NCBI GenBank assembly: GCA_013398615.1
Contig: VZSR01001755.1
Location: forward strand, 605,303 to 669,302
Reading direction: 5' to 3'
Origin: Brachypodius melanocephalos
Lineage: Eukaryota > Chordata > Aves > Passeriformes > Pycnonotidae
Length of the DNA: 64,000 bases
In this document: piece after piece, positions 47,701 through 57,633 of the stretch
Numbering within the stretch: the stretch's first letter is position 1
Layout: each line of letters opens with the position of its first letter
Program-made: the position numbers and the translations under genes
Notes under the pieces: generated by a model
The model's database searches: none
Told to the model about the DNA's origin: nothing
Seen by the model: the letters and a program-made list of their open reading frames with translations, nothing else

Positions 47701-50700
47701 CAGATCCAAGCGCTTGTCTAAGTCAGCGCATTGTTGTTAGTCACTCCTCGCATTCCTGTTATTAACAACATCCAAGGAAGAGGCTGTTTACATCCGAAAA
47801 GTGCTGGAGTCCCTCCCTCACCTCGGACCGAGCAGAGGGTCCGTGGCCACGAGCCGTGCTCAGGGACTCCACAGGCACCCTCTGACCTTGGGCTGAAACA
47901 GCAAGTTCACCCTCAGGGATGGGGCTGGGAATTAACAGCAGCCCTGCCAACGCCAGCCTGACAAATAAACCACTGTAACACGGCGAGGGACTCGTGGAAA
48001 CCCGATTATGCAGCTTCGCCTTCTGACGGGTGTAATTGGTTTGTCCTTGAGAAATAAAGATCAAACCGATTTGTTCTGCTTTACAAGGCTGTTGCAATCC
48101 GTGTTCCCAGCACCCTGCCCGCCGTCCCAGAGCTTCTCGGCTACCTGGCACAGGTAGAACAGGGATCTCCATCCCAGATGTTGGTGACAGAGGTGGCTGG
48201 AGGGAACCCACCATCCTGCCCTGCGCCCGAGAGGGGTGAAAGCCTCACCACACTGGGGGCTTTGTTGCTCCTAATTCATCCCCCCAAGCCCTCGAGGCTG
48301 GAGGGGAAGCTGAGCGATTCCAGCCAGCAAGGGGGCATTAGAAAAAACAGCCCCACAGCCTCTGAAGGCTCCCCCCAGTGCTGCCAGTTAAAGCAAAAGG
48401 AAAACAAAACAAACCCAGAGTTCTTGAGTTTAATTATTTTGAATGTAAATGGGAAAAGGCGAAAAAATAAGCAGAAGTTTGTAGCGAGCTAATGGGTGTT
48501 TTAATCTCTTTCCCCAAAAATCTGGAATGTGATACACATCTACCTCCAGCTAGAAGACAAGCAATCTGCTTTCACAGCTGACACTTCCACACAGGTGTAG
48601 CTGCTCAGGTAAATCCAAGTAAGGTTTTTCTGTTTTTCTCTGTGACTTCTTGTTGCAAGGAGAGAGAGGGCAGAATGAGCAGTTTGATGCTTAGGAATAA
48701 AATACACACAGCTCCGAGCAGCCAAACACAACAAATCACTTAGGGCTGAGTGGACACTGCTCAAGGATGCAAATGTTACCTTCAGTTTAAAGGAGGAAAA
48801 TGTTCCAGAAGCTCAGTGGCAGATTTTTACAATCCATACGGAGAAGGGGCACCTCACGCCTGGGCTTACACTCATTAATAAATCAATCGAAATGCAACAC
48901 TTAAAAAAAAAAAAAAATTCCTTAGATGGAAAAAGTGATTTCTCAGCAAAGCCCGAAAAAGAATGTTTGCTTTTCAGCCCATTCCAGCCTGGAGAAGGAG
49001 ACCTTTCTTCCCCATGTTTATTTTATTTTTAAAATCAATGGATTATTTTGCTTTTTTTCCTTTCAGTTCAATCCATGCAAAAATAAAATTCTCTCCTAAT
49101 TATGCTAATTACAATCAAGCCTTCAAACCGCTGCTCCCTTGAAAGACCTGCCGATTACCTTTGTTCTTACGTTCCTGGCTCTAAGCAGTGAACTGGGAAT
49201 TTCAGGGGGACATTTTAGTGGCAAAGTCAACCAACTCCCCGGACTCTGCTGCTGCCCCAGCGTGAGCTGAGCCAGCACCACCCAGGGAGGATTTCACTGT
49301 TTCCACAAGACAATGTGGATTTCCCAAGGGAAGAGCTTGCTTCAAGTAGCAGAAAAGGGAGAGGAAAGTGGAGCGCTGCCTAAAAGCATGTTCCAGAGTT
49401 ATTGTAAATGCCTAATGCTGGGATAATTGCGAGGCCCGAGCCAAAGAGACAGAGGCCGTGCAGATTTATTTGCATATACTGCGGTGCTTTGGAGGGGACA
49501 TGCTCTTTATTTTGATTCACTTAACGCAATTCTTCCCTCACAAAGCTGTGGATACCTGCCAGTGCCATTTATCTCTGCTCTCCATTCAGATTTCTGGGCG
49601 TTGTGATTGTATAAATAAATAACAGAAGAAATGCAAGAATATCCAGGGAAAAGGTGAAAGCAGCCCTGGGGAAAAGGACTGTGGGGTGCTGGTGGGCGAG
49701 AGCTGGTCATGCCCCAGCTCTGTGTGCTGGGAGCAGAACCCAAATCCTGAGCCTGGGCTGAGCGCCAGCGTGGGCAGCAGGGGAGGGGGATTGTGCCCCT
49801 CTGCCCCCCAGGTGAGGGGGGATTGTGCCCCTCTGCCCCCCAGGTGAGGGGGGATTGTGCCCCTCTGCCCCCCAGGTGAGACCCCACCTGCAGAGCTGCC
49901 CTAAACCAGCACAGGCAGGAGCTGGAGCTGCTGCAGAGAGCCCAGAGGAGGCTCCAGGATGATCCCAGGGATGGAGCAGCTCTGCTGGGAGGAAAGGCTG
50001 GCACAGCTGGGATTGTTCACCTGGACAGGAGAAGCTTTGGGGTGAGCTCACTGTGGCCTTGCAGGGCCTGAAGGAGCTGACAAGAAATGCGGAGAGAGAC
50101 AACTGGCAAGGGATGGAGTGCCAGGACAGAGCGGATTGGTTTCAAACTGAGACTAGATTTAGATATTTAGGAAGAAATCCTTCCCTATGAGGGTGGGCAG
50201 GGCCTGGCACAGGGTGCCCAGAGCAGCTGGGGCTGCCCCTGGATCCCTGGCAGTGCCCAAGGCCAGGTTGGACAGGGCTTGGAGCACCCTGGGACAGTGG
50301 CAGGTGTCCCTGCCATGGCAGGGGTGGCACTGGATGGGGTTTAATGTCCCTTTGCACCCAAACCATTGCTCGGCTCCGGGATCTCCCGCCTTGGCCGCGC
50401 TGAGGGGAGTGGGGGGGCAGCGCTGGGAACAGCGCGCCCCCTGGCGGCCCCGCCGCGCCACCGACCGGCCCCGGCCACGGGCACGGGCACGGGCACGGCC
50501 ACGGCCACGGTCACAAGCCACGGTCATGGTCATGTTCACGGGCACGACACGGTCACGGTCACGGTCATGTTCACGGGCACGACACGGTCACGGCCACAGC
50601 CACGGGCCGCGGGCATGGTCACGGTCACAGGCCATGGCCACGGCCACGGTCACACGCACTGGCCGCAGTCATGACCATGGTCACGGTCATGGTCACGGTC

Positions 50701-53700
50701 ACAGTCACAGGCACCAGCCATGGTAGCGACCCATGGTCACGGGCCATGAAAAAGCCATGGCAGCCACAATCCACAGCTCCACAGAAAGCCACCACGGCCC
50801 TGCCCACGGAGCTGCGTCCAAAGCAGGAGTTCAGGCCTTTCCCACTCTCCTGAGCAGATCTGAACGATGCCCGACGCCCCAGAGGCCTGGGGGACAGAGG
50901 GGACCCTCCCTGTCCCCTTCCGCTGCCTGGCCCTGGGATCTCCCTCCTGGGGCCACCCTCTCTTGATCCCTCCATGACATCCCACATAAGGAGCTCCAGG
51001 GAACCCCTCAGCCGCAATTCCCGATCCTGAGTTAGCTGTCACTATTTTCTTCCAATGAAATCTGGCAGCAACCCAACAGAGGGAAGAAACAAACCTGCTA
51101 TAATTAATGTTCTTGCTGTTCAAATATTTATATAAAGCAAGATAGAGCCGTATGCCTCTGCAATCTCTTGGATCTGTCCAACCTTCTCAGCTTTGCAGCC
51201 GGGAACAACTTTAATTGATTACGCAGTGCTGCTGACAGCTCAGGCCAGCTCCCCTTCCCAGTGCCCGGCTCCACACAGACCACCACAGTCTTAGAGAAGC
51301 TTACACTGACCCCACAATGCAAACAGAAGGGATAAAGGACTATCCTTCTGATGGAAGAAGGATTTGTGGATGTTTTTTCCCAGGCATGGGTTTGGGTACA
51401 AATGGAATTAGGAGCTTCACTGTTTTACATCATAAGTAGCACCAGTTCAGGCAAGACTTGGGGAATTGAAGCCCAGACCAGGTCCCCACCTCACTCCTCC
51501 CCAGGGCTGAAATCATTCCAAACTGAGATGCTGCAAGAAGTTACAGGAGATTTTAAAGTCTGTAACCAATTCCCCTGGTTCCAATATAATCACTTCTGTT
51601 ACAACAGCGATGAATTCCCAATCTCTTGATGACTCCAGAACTCCTGCCAGTTCACACTAATTTCAGCTCATTTCCCTTATAATTTTGTCTCCTGTTTTTG
51701 CTGCGGAGGTCGGAACGGCTCTCAGCCCTTCAGGTGAGCTGCCAAAACAAGATGATGCAATGCCTGCACTGCTCCCACCCGCTCCCCAAGCAGCTCATTT
51801 ACTGATGAGCTCCTGGGAAGCAGCTTAACAACAGGATGTGCAACACATCCGTAAAAATTGCATCAACCGCGACGCCAAAGGAGTTTTTTCCCTGTGCTGT
51901 GAGCTTTGCCTGGGCTGTCTGTGATCGATCTGCCATATGAATTCATGTCTGCTGAAGAACATGAGAACTCACCATCATCCAGCCCCATTATGACAGTGTT
52001 TCGTTATTTTTATTACTGGCTGCTAAAACGATCGATGGCTCATGAAAGATGTTTCCTTCCTGCATTGATTCCACCTTGACCACGTCGCTTTTGCTCGTCC
52101 TTTCCAGCCTGAGCTGTGGGAGCTCTGCTGGCCTCTGTCCCAGCACCTGTGGGGCTGCTCGTGGAGCTCCAGCCTTGGGCCAGATGTTGCCCCAAGCTCC
52201 ACTCATACAATTCCAACACTGAGGCTCCGCAGTCCAAATTTTGACTGTACTGACCAACATCGCAAGGTGAAGTGAGGGAAGGAACCAACACCAGCATTTG
52301 GATCTCCTCTTCAGCATTGTGGTGGTATTTGTCAGGTATCAGCAATTGCAGTTGAGAAGTGAAAAGCCTCCAGCAGCCCAAGCACCCACGAAAGCTCCTG
52401 TTATGCGGGGATCACTCTGGCACAGCACAAATCAAACCCCAGTCACAGAGCACTAAGTGCTTCCACAACCGACTGTATAGATCTGATGTCCTGGTCAGTT
52501 CAATAACTCCAGCAGCATCAGTGCACGGACATTACAGAGGTGTCAGATGTAGTTTGGTTGCCTGGATGTAACAAAAGCTTTTTAGTTTCAATTTACTGAT
52601 GGGGAAAATGGAAGCAGAGGAATTTCCGAGGGCGGCAGAGAGCCAGAGCTGGGCACAGAGAGTAGCTGCCCTGAACTCGTGTCCTTCAGGCCACAAGGCA
52701 AATGTTTCCTGACAGCCAACAAACAACAGGGACAGGGGAGGGAAGGGACAGAATGGAATGATTTTATTTCCAGAATCTCTCCTTTTCCACAGAAACACAC
52801 ACCCTGACAAAGCTGCAATCAATGCAGGCATTCCCCACACCAGCTGCCTCCTGCAGAAACCATGTGCTTGGAGAACTAAGAGGTCTCCAAAGTTAAGAAG
52901 GACACAAACCTCAGGACAGCAATGCCACCTTTCCTTGAAGGATGAGGGCACCCTGCAGCAGTGTGCCAGGCTGGTCTAAAGAGAGAAGCAAGAGTGTGCA
53001 AGCTGGTGCTGGGACACTCCCACTGCTCCCAGCCTGAGGAATTGTGTAAATGGGAGGAGGATGCATCGATTGCTGCATGGGACCCCTGGCAGCCTGTCAA
53101 ACTGAGGAGCAAAGAGGATAAAAACAATGGAAACATTTTTATTTCCTTATGTTCTACCAGGCGAGTTGGTGACTTACGACTGACTTACTCATTGTGCAAC
53201 TCCAGGGCTCCCCAGCCCACCTCCCTCCCTCCTCCCTGTCCTCATCCCGCACATACTGCAGTGTTTGTGGCTCCCTCACACCCAGGCGGCCAGGCCACCT
53301 CCTCAGGGACACTCCAAGAGGCAGATGGGACTCGTGACTCCTGGTCACACACGAATTCTGTCAAGCAGCTCACCAAGCCCCTGATCTCATCTGATCCAAG
53401 TGTACCTGTATATCCCAATTCTTCCATAGTGACCCATTTCTCCATTTCTGAGGATATCTAATCACACAAAAATTGAAAGGCTGGACTGAAATGCAACATA
53501 TTCCTTCAGCTTCTGCAACAATCACAGGGAAGAGCAGAGCTGTCTTTGCAGCAACTCCCCAGTGCAGAGGGAAACAACCAGAAACAGTCGTTCCTCCTGG
53601 CAGAGAGGAGGTGGTGACTGGGAGGTGGGGAGGGAAGAGAGCTCAAACAATCTGCCAGCAGCACAAACTTTGTGCCCACTCCAATTCTGGCTCAGAGGGG

Positions 53701-56700
53701 AAGCAGCCAGCAGAAAAACCCAAACCAAAACAAACCCTTAAGAAACAAGGAAGCTGTTCCCATGTTTGTAGTAACTCCTGAAACAGCATCTTCCATCCTC
53801 CAAAATGCTGAGATGAAAGCAGGAAATACAAGATGCTTTTTAACCAGACTTTTGCAAAGGATTCTATGCAAAAATCTCCCACTCAACAGCTTGTAAGATC
53901 CTGCAGATTCCGTGGAAGGTGACTCAATGGGGAAGAACAAATTGGCACAAAAAATGCACACACCGGACAAAACCCTTTCAAGTCAAAAGTCCCAAACAAC
54001 AAAATCTCTGTTTTATTAATCGGCTGCCAATTATGAGTGTCACGTGCACTGTGTGAGGCTTCAGACTGGCACGACAGGAGTTAAAAAAGAAGGAAAAAAG
54101 CAAAACCAAGAAGGCCCCTGAGCTGTGTGTGCACAGCCGGCTCTGCCTGGCTGGAGCTGTCTGGGCACCAGCAGCAGTGAGGAAAAGCCGGCAGAGGGCA
54201 GGGAAATGCCGCAGGAATTCGCAGACAAGGCAGAGAAGATGCAATAAAAACCCTGTTTCCTTCCTTTCCTGACACTATTTGCAGCTCAGAGCATAAGTGT
54301 TGCAGCACAGTTAAACCACAACCCTCCTGACTCACTGGATGCTGCCTGGGACCCTCCTGCACCAGCTCCTTGTGGGAGCAATCCAAGCCACAGCATTCCT
54401 GGGACAGCACGTGGGCTGTGGCTCCTGCCAGGACTGGGGTTTCCCCAGGATGAGCTCAGCCTCCTGGTTTTCAGCAGCCAGGATGTTTTTCCAAACGTGT
54501 CCCTCGCTCTTCCCACTTCCAACCACTGCAGTGGAGTAATAACAGTTCATTCTTGAGCCCTGAGCTTCACAATCCCTGTATGAGGACAGAAGATGCCAGG
54601 CTATGCACATTTCACTCGTGGTCATTGGTGTTTCTCTCACCCACTGATCTGGCAAAGGTTGGACTTTGTTACTTGGGATGGGATGGGATGGGATGCAGAG
54701 CTCAAGCCCAGCAAACCCTGGGCACATCCTGAATGCAAAGCTGATACAGAGTCTGGCATCAACTCACAGAAAGGTTTTAAAATATCCAGAGAGAATTGAA
54801 TCCATTAGAATACTTCCTCACAAACCTCATTCTTACTGGCATTCTCTGGGCTTGAGATAAGCCCATAAAATAGAGGCAGTGCAGTCTGTGCATTGCTGAC
54901 ACACACAAAGGAGAACTCATCTCTCCTCATTTCAGGTGTAGTTTCAAAGCTGAGTTGTAGCCTAGAAATCATCCCCATGGTGCTTCAGGAACGCAGCACA
55001 TCCATTCTCCCTGAGATGGAAACAGGTAACACCCCAACAGGGCAGGGCCCAGAAACTGAACCACTGGGTATGGAAACAGGGAGTTCAGGTATCCTCCTGC
55101 TCCTTATTCCCTTGCCAAGGTGCCCTCTTTCCCCGTGTCGAGTTTACTGCAGGTGACACTGAGAAGCATTGACTGAAATACTAGGTTAGACATGCAAGAA
55201 TTAATATTTATCTGTCTGAAGTGGGACCACGTTCTGAACAGCAGCAAAACAAGCTCCCACACGCAGGTTTTGTGTCAACACCGGGCCCGGAGAGCTGCCC
55301 ACGGCTCAGGAAGTCAGCCAGGCCCTTTGATGTGGCTCTGCATGAGAAGCAACAAGCTCAGATCCTCAGCAGAGCCAATTAGGCTGACAAAGGACCTGTT
55401 TAATTTAGCAATGCTGCTTCCAGGGCTCAAGACAGTTCACCTGAAAGAACATTCACAGCCCTGGATGTTTGGGACCAGGGTTCACTGAGCAGAAGCAGAA
55501 CTGGCTGAGAGTTTCCTGTAAGTTCCATAGGAGTCTGAAGCAAGACAGGACATTGAGCTCAATGCCACTGCGAAGTTTCTCAACTTCCTTCAGCATCTCC
55601 AAGCTCAGCACCCAGCACCCAGAAACCAGAGAAAGGATGCACCCACCTGCTTTCACTGTCCAGGAACACGGAGCTGCTGCTTTTCCCCAGCGCTTCGCTG
55701 ATGGGAGAGAGGCAGAAGGGGGAAGAGAAGGCATCAGAATCAGAGTCCAAAGTGCTGTCCCTGCTCACATCATCGGCAGACAGCTCCAAGGAGCCCTCGT
55801 CCTCCCTGCAGTCTGGGCTCTCCTCCGTGCCCTCCGACCTGTTGTGCTCCTCCTGGGAGCTGACTGTGGACAGGGTCCCTGAGTCGCTGCGCGGGGGCTG
55901 CGGGGACCGGCGGGCGCCGCTCTGCGACAGCTTCTCCCCTTCTGAGGAGGGGCCCCCATCCCTCACGAGCTGTGACACCGTGAGGATCTCGTCCCCCCTG
56001 AGGGGCAGCGCCCCTCTCTGCTCCGGGGGAGACACGGGCCGGCCGATGCCGAAGGCCTGGGCGCCGCGGCCGCGCTTTCGGGGCGCTTTGCGCACGGGGG
56101 AGCTCTCGGGGGTGACGTAGCGCAGGGCTTCCTCATCCTGCCGCTGGATGCGCGAGTTGGGCACCCAGGCCAGGATCAGCGTGCTCCCCAGCAGCTCGTC
56201 CTTCTCCATGTACAAGCACAAATAGCCTGAGACAGAGCACAGGAGCACCAGTTGAGACACGGAGTCATTCTAAGGGAGCTGCATAACCCTGAAGTTTCCC
56301 TTTCCCCATCTCTCCATCCTTAGAAATGTTCAAGGCCAAGCTGGATGGGGCTCTGAGCGACCTGGTTTGGTGAAAGGTGCCCCTGTCCATGACAGGGAGG
56401 ATCTTTAGGGTCCTCCCTTTACCTTTTCAGATGATCTTTAAGGTCCCTCCTAACCCAAACCATTCCATGATTCCTGCCACCTCACTACCACTACACATGG
56501 GCAAAACAAACCCTTGTATTTACCAAGACAGAATTCTGCCAAAGGAATTGTGGAGTGCTTAGCATTATTCAGTATTTGCAAATTATTTCAGGTCTCCATG
56601 TGGGTTTTGAACAGCTTGAATTCCCTCTGGCCTAACTGAATGGAGAAATGACATGCAAATACTTGGACTTCCTGGACAGATTTACTAATCAAGAGTAAAT

Positions 56701-57575
56701 TATAAAATATGTTCCCACATTAAAAAGTTCTACTGTTTCTTAGTTAAACAATTTCAAGTGCCAGCTGAACACTGATTTCTCAAGAATATTTACCTTAGTG
56801 TAGGTAAAGGGCTACAGTTTTTATGGGAAGCCAATAGAAAAAGAAGTCACCCACACCAAAAGGAAAGCAAGGGTCAGTGTTCAGAGAATAATTCGTTTTG
56901 TGAAGCTAAGCCAGGAGCCACAGGTCTTTGATGAGAACATGAAAGAGCACAGGAGCAGATGAGAATAAAAGGACAGAGCAGGATTTATCCTCATTTACTC
57001 CAGTGCATGCAACCACAATCAGGCTTTTTGGATTTTCCCTTTACCACAGTGGTTGCTGAGGCCACTCCAGCAATGACAGTTACAAGAGGATACTTGGATT
57101 TCCTGAACAATCCATGGATGTGAACGAGCAACAGAAGTTACTGTCCTCACAGGACAACTTCTGACTGCACAAAAGGACTTACTAAACCAGGTAAATCCAT
57201 GCTGGACCAGAGAAGCATTATCACTAATCTTCCTACTAAAAGAAGAGCTGATGGATCAGCTGGTGGATGGCTTTCCTTTATCTTCCACAAAACTGCCTTG
57301 CCCTGTCCCCCACTGTCACCTCTTCATTTTTTAGAGCCCAAGGTATAGGACTTGATAAAGAGAGAAAAAGAGAGGATGGGCAGTGTCTGCAAGACCCCAT
57401 CACCTGGATGGTGCTCCCCGACGCCCTGCAGCAGCTCAGGGGGGTGGACACAGACATTGTTCTTGGAGTAGATGATCTCCCCATCGAGCATGGAGGAGCT
57501 GCCACTGCTGGGAGTGAGGGTCAGGAGGTCGGAGGCTTTTGAAGAGGCTCGACGGAGGAGTCGCCCCAGAGACAT
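35470..57575 (-). CDS. TBC1D16: TBC1D16, Rab GTPase-activating protein (complete CDS)
   Basis: TBC1 domain family member 16 is a GAP reported to act on RAB4A in endosomal receptor recycling (family knowledge). Eleven coding exons, all GT-AG, join into 2310 nt: 769 residues, against 767 in human as I recall it. Exons: 57404-57575, 55647-56226, 42337-42534, 41260-41407, 40059-40226, 39089-39237, 38210-38344, 37377-37563, 36822-37001, 36194-36340, 35470-35715. The N-terminal third holds a Ser/Asp-rich stretch (about 214-250). The TBC domain runs from about 425 to the 680s, with RGEVW (434-438), the catalytic arginine finger Arg497 in DKDVVR and the glutamine finger Gln534 in GYSQG. No frameshift or stop is seen, so the gene should be functional. 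Confidence 0.96.
36194..36340 (-). CDS. TBC1D16: TBC1D16 exon 11
   Basis: 147 nt, residues 640-688, TDYFHLFICVAIVVIYGDDV to NGELVLRK, the end of the TBC domain. The acceptor is GTTGCAG and the donor GTAAAT. Phase 0 on both sides. Confidence 0.96.
36822..37001 (-). CDS. TBC1D16: TBC1D16 exon 10
   Basis: 180 nt, residues 580-639, LYLRELLRLMHPRF to ALRMWEACWAHYQ. It forms the helical C-lobe of the TBC domain. Both phases are 0, so skipping would remove 60 residues in frame. Confidence 0.96.
37172..37265 (-). mobile_element. Small CR1 fragment in TBC1D16 intron 9
   Basis: AGAATCCTAGAATATCCTGAG, cut here to its core TCCTAGAATATCCTGAG, with GTTGGAACTGATCCACAAGG and ATCATCAAAGTCCA, matches the reverse complement of the 3' end of a common avian CR1 subfamily. 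The fragment fills about a quarter of this 375-bp intron. Confidence 0.75.
37377..37563 (-). CDS. TBC1D16: TBC1D16 exon 9 (glutamine finger)
   Basis: 187 nt, residues 517-579. It contains LLNYAVFNPSIGYSQGMSDL with Gln534, then AEVLDESDTFWCFVGLM. The spacing of 37 residues from Arg497 matches the human protein. The donor is GTGAGG. Intron 9 contains a small CR1 fragment. Confidence 0.97.
38210..38344 (-). CDS. TBC1D16: TBC1D16 exon 8 (arginine finger)
   Basis: 135 nt, residues 472-516, RLSMTPDEQKDFW to NPNVETM. It carries DKDVVR with the catalytic Arg497 of the dual-finger TBC mechanism. The acceptor is TTTCCAG and the donor GTGAAG. Confidence 0.96.
39089..39237 (-). CDS. TBC1D16: TBC1D16 exon 7 (start of TBC domain)
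   Basis: 149 nt, residues 423-471, AIFFGGIDISIRGEVWPFLL to RKEYFEIQEK. It contains the first TBC motif (Arg434 to Trp438). The acceptor is TTCCAG and the donor GTAACA. Intron 7 (744 bp) shows nothing notable. Confidence 0.95.
39591..39655. repeat. 15-bp tandem repeat in TBC1D16 intron 6
   Basis: Four or so copies of TACAATCTCGGTTCA with a 15-bp period. Later copies degrade into CATCTCAGTTCTTTC. Confidence 0.8.
39812..39915 (-). mobile_element. CR1 fragment in TBC1D16 intron 6
   Basis: ACAGAATCCCAGCATTGTTAG, with core GAATCCCAGCATTGTTAG, is followed by GGTTGGAAGGCACCTCTGG and later AGAGCAGGTGATCCAGGAAC and TGTCCAGGTGG. This is the usual order of an antisense CR1 3' end. Confidence 0.75.
40059..40226 (-). 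CDS. TBC1D16: TBC1D16 exon 6
   Basis: 168 nt, residues 367-422, QLEDEKTCMQFSIRRPKLPS to EEEYKLRK. The acceptor is the tandem CAGCAG, so the first Gln codon is optional by NAGNAG splicing. The donor is GTGAGG. It is the linker leading into the TBC domain. Intron 6 contains a CR1 fragment and a 15-bp repeat. Confidence 0.95.
41260..41407 (-). CDS. TBC1D16: TBC1D16 exon 5
   Basis: 148 nt, residues 317-366, SDEACTCGQLVVASRESQYK through HHGGLDK to WKYCTETHLKDQ. It belongs to the conserved N-terminal module before the TBC domain. The acceptor is TTCCCACAG and the donor GTACCT, ending in phase 0. Introns 4 (929 bp) and 5 (1033 bp) hold no other exon I can see. Confidence 0.95.
42171..42326. repeat. 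CA/GT-rich minisatellite next to exon 4 donor
   Basis: About 156 bp of irregular tandem units of types CACACAATT, CACACAGCT and CACACAGAGCTTA. On the transcribed (minus) strand it is UGUGUGUGAGC-rich and starts 10 nt after the last base of exon 4. Confidence 0.9.
42337..42534 (-). CDS. TBC1D16: TBC1D16 exon 4
   Basis: 198 nt, residues 251-316. The first half (Ser/Thr-rich, to about STRWDE) is poorly conserved, and the second half (FALEQVCGVFRVDLG, MRSLRLFF) is nearly invariant in the family. The donor GTACTG is followed within 10 bp by a GT-rich minisatellite, unusually close to a splice site. Confidence 0.94.
43525..43711. repeat. Minisatellite in TBC1D16 intron 3
   Basis: About nine units built on AGGGCATTCCGAGGGACA with 18- and 24-bp forms (an extra TGGCAG or GGACAG). 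The repeats create long spurious minus-strand frames rich in NALP/CPLEC patterns. Confidence 0.9.
45490..45914 (+). mobile_element. CR1 LINE 3' part in TBC1D16 intron 3
   Basis: Plus-strand CR1 with the landmarks GGGGCTGGAGTGTGTCCAGG, CTGAGGGAGCTGGG, CTCAGCCTGGAGAA, ATTTAACAGCCATGTGGATG and GATGATCTCTGAGG, ending CCTGTGATTCC. It is 5'-truncated, as is usual. Its remnant frames have lost any open reverse transcriptase. Confidence 0.9.
49097..49112. promoter_or_regulatory. Paired homeodomain sites in TBC1D16 intron 3
   Basis: Two TAATTA cores (49097-49102 and 49106-49111), 9 bp apart, followed by ACAATCAAG and, 50 bp on, CCTTTGTTC (TCF/SOX-like). The block resembles a conserved enhancer core. 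Confidence 0.3.
49784..49880. repeat. 32-bp tandem repeat abutting a CR1
   Basis: Three copies with an exact 32-bp period (ATTGTG starts at 49790, 49822 and 49854) and nearly no divergence. The last unit ends in AGGTGAG, which is also where the CR1 homology begins. Confidence 0.9.
49875..50368 (+). mobile_element. CR1 LINE 3' part in TBC1D16 intron 3
   Basis: It starts GTGAGACCCCACCTG, a known internal CR1 sequence. It runs through GCCCAGAGGAGGCTCC, CAGGAGAAGC, AGGAAGAAATCCTTCCCT and CAAGGCCAGGTTGGACAGGG to TTTAATGTCCCTTTGCACCC. The terminal ATTCTATG-like repeat is missing. Confidence 0.9.
50434..50447 (-). promoter_or_regulatory. Consensus CTCF motif
   Basis: The minus strand of 50447-50434 reads CCGCCAGGGGGCGC, an essentially perfect CTCF core. 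It lies in a small CpG-rich patch between a CR1 3' end and a minisatellite in TBC1D16 intron 3. Confidence 0.6.
50466..50730. repeat. CACGGT/CACGGC hexamer minisatellite
   Basis: About 265 bp of CACGGG, CACGGC and CACGGT hexamers with interspersed CATGGT and CATGTT. A larger unit of about 48 bp (TGTTCACGGGCACGACACGG) appears twice. It creates spurious His/Gly-rich and Thr/Val-rich frames. It is likely variable in length. Confidence 0.92.
54675..54695. repeat. (GGGAT)4 pentanucleotide repeat
   Basis: Four perfect GGGAT units in TBC1D16 intron 3. Confidence 0.9.
55647..56226 (-). CDS. TBC1D16: TBC1D16 exon 3 (large N-terminal exon)
   Basis: 580 nt, residues 58-250. It starts GYLCLYMEKDELLG and contains the conserved ALRYVTPESSPVRK, a variable low-complexity middle, then the conserved SLELSADD and DSDSDAFSSPFCLSP. 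The Ser/Pro and acidic-serine stretches suggest phosphorylation sites. The acceptor is GTCTCAG and the donor GTGGGT. Confidence 0.95.
56321..56476 (+). mobile_element. CR1 fragment in TBC1D16 intron 2
   Basis: TTCAAGGCCAAGCTGGATGG and GACCTGGTTTGGTG lead to GATCTTTAAGGTCCCTCC, AACCCAAACCATTCC and ATGATTCC. This is the CR1 3' end in plus orientation. A partial second copy of the ATCTTTAGGGTCC piece lies just before it, so the end is locally duplicated. The rest of intron 2 (56227-57403) shows nothing. Confidence 0.85.
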
Positions 57576-57633
57576 CGCCAGGGAAATGTTTCCATCATCT
57601 GTCAGCTCTAGTCAGGAGCCAAACTCAGAAGAT
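57404..57633 (-). CDS. TBC1D16: TBC1D16 exon 2 (first coding exon)
   Basis: The coding part is 57404-57575 (residues 1-57 plus one base), starting MSLGRLLRRASSKASDLLTL. The acceptor CTTGGCAG precedes 57633, giving 58 nt of 5' UTR in this exon. The donor is GTGATG. The ATG has G at -3 and T at +4, an average context, and an upstream ORF overlaps it. Confidence 0.95.
57521..57598 (-). promoter_or_regulatory. Overlapping upstream ORF in TBC1D16 5' leader
   Basis: Two tandem ATGs (57598 and 57595) lie 23 and 20 nt before the TBC1D16 ATG and out of frame with it. The frame runs 25 codons to a TGA at 57523-57521, inside the main coding region. The second ATG has A at -3 and G at +4, better than the main start. 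Such uORFs usually reduce translation of the main frame. Confidence 0.6.

Larger units (their letters stand above)
42535..55646. other. TBC1D16: TBC1D16 intron 3 (13.1 kb)
   Basis: The longest intron. It holds two CR1 elements, three minisatellites, a consensus CTCF motif, A-rich tracts (for example 48903-48917) and AT-rich conserved-looking blocks at about 46.3, 47.6-47.8, 49.0-49.2 and 51.85-51.95 kb. I found no further exon. An internal promoter is possible, since short TBC1D16 isoforms from intragenic starts are known in human, but none can be shown here. Confidence 0.6.

Noticed and set aside
50187..50726. His/Gly-rich open frame near 50.5 kb
   Set aside because: It is an artefact of the CACGGT hexamer repeat joined to CR1 sequence.
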